64,000 nucleotides of DNA from assembly GCA_021769425.1 (NCBI GenBank), contig JAETSX010000008.1:1-64000 (forward strand). The letters are read 5' to 3'. Source of the DNA: Eubacterium sp. GTDB taxonomy: Bacteria > Bacillota > Clostridia > Lachnospirales > Lachnospiraceae. Of this stretch, positions 63,014-64,000 are shown piece after piece (the first letter of the stretch is position 1; each line of letters starts with the position of its first letter). Under the pieces are notes generated by a model that had not been told where the DNA came from, did no database searches, and saw only the letters and a list, made by a program, of their open reading frames with translations. Both the position numbers and the translations under genes were made by a program.

Positions 63014-64000
<987 letters not shown>

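Overview
The window looks like chromosome from a spore-forming anaerobic Bacillota, most likely a gut Lachnospiraceae (order Eubacteriales). This is inferred from gene content and order, not from any search. The signs are a rqcP-yabP-yabQ-divIC-spoIIE-tilS-hpt-ftsH block in the order known from Bacillus and Clostridia, dipicolinate synthase genes, a CotS-like kinase, the [FeFe]-hydrogenase maturase HydF, strong AGGAGG ribosome sites and TTGACA/TATAAT promoters. No rRNA or CRISPR array is seen. Most of the sequence is core chromosome, with one decayed accessory patch at about 22.3-28.7 kb.

Layout. 0-10.9 kb: tail of an unknown gene, a secreted BspA-like leucine-rich-repeat protein, an NlpC/P60 hydrolase, yqeY-cca-cotS-PEGA lipoprotein, phosphoglucomutase and HU. 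11.0-19.2 kb: the sporulation/division block, with a Spo0A-type promoter before spoIIE. 19.2-22.3 kb: a 5-copy hairpin array, a GH13 amylase, tRNA-Tyr and tRNA-Leu. 22.3-28.7 kb: accessory relics (integrase and ParM fragments, ParR, a broken insertion-type gene, a 5'-eroded acetyltransferase, a double-frameshifted MATE pump, a GrpB fragment) around intact SGNH-hydrolase and membrane-protein genes. 28.9-38.8 kb: a YyaL/DUF255 protein, a sigma-like protein, a MATE pump, dpaAB on the minus strand, a YgjP-type metalloprotease and a dGTPase. 38.9-47.1 kb: a sugar block (fruR-fruK, HPr, enzyme I, larE, glucose-type EIICBA, and a GlcT-like antiterminator without its RNA-binding domain). 47.3-59.2 kb: an rRNA methyltransferase (frameshifted), ABC-F, YbaK, DegV, TrkA-TrkH, a TM1266-type regulator, HydF and a histidine kinase. 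59.4-64 kb: a C39-like peptidase, CTP synthase (minus strand) and the start of a second ftsH.

Functional links. The sporulation genes cover commitment (spoIIE), cortex (yabP/yabQ), core dehydration (dpaAB) and coat (cotS). The sugar block supplies both general PTS proteins, a fructose-1-phosphate kinase with its repressor, and a glucose-type permease. The permease leader carries a recognisable RAT antiterminator overlapping a terminator. TM1266 and HydF point to hydrogen metabolism.

The most unusual property is the density of repeats in the gaps between genes. Three dispersed palindromic families (about 77 bp, 93 bp and 47-140 bp) occur in several copies. At least six other gaps or genes carry private tandem arrays, two of them flanking ptsG. 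None of these families could be tied to a named element from the sequence alone.
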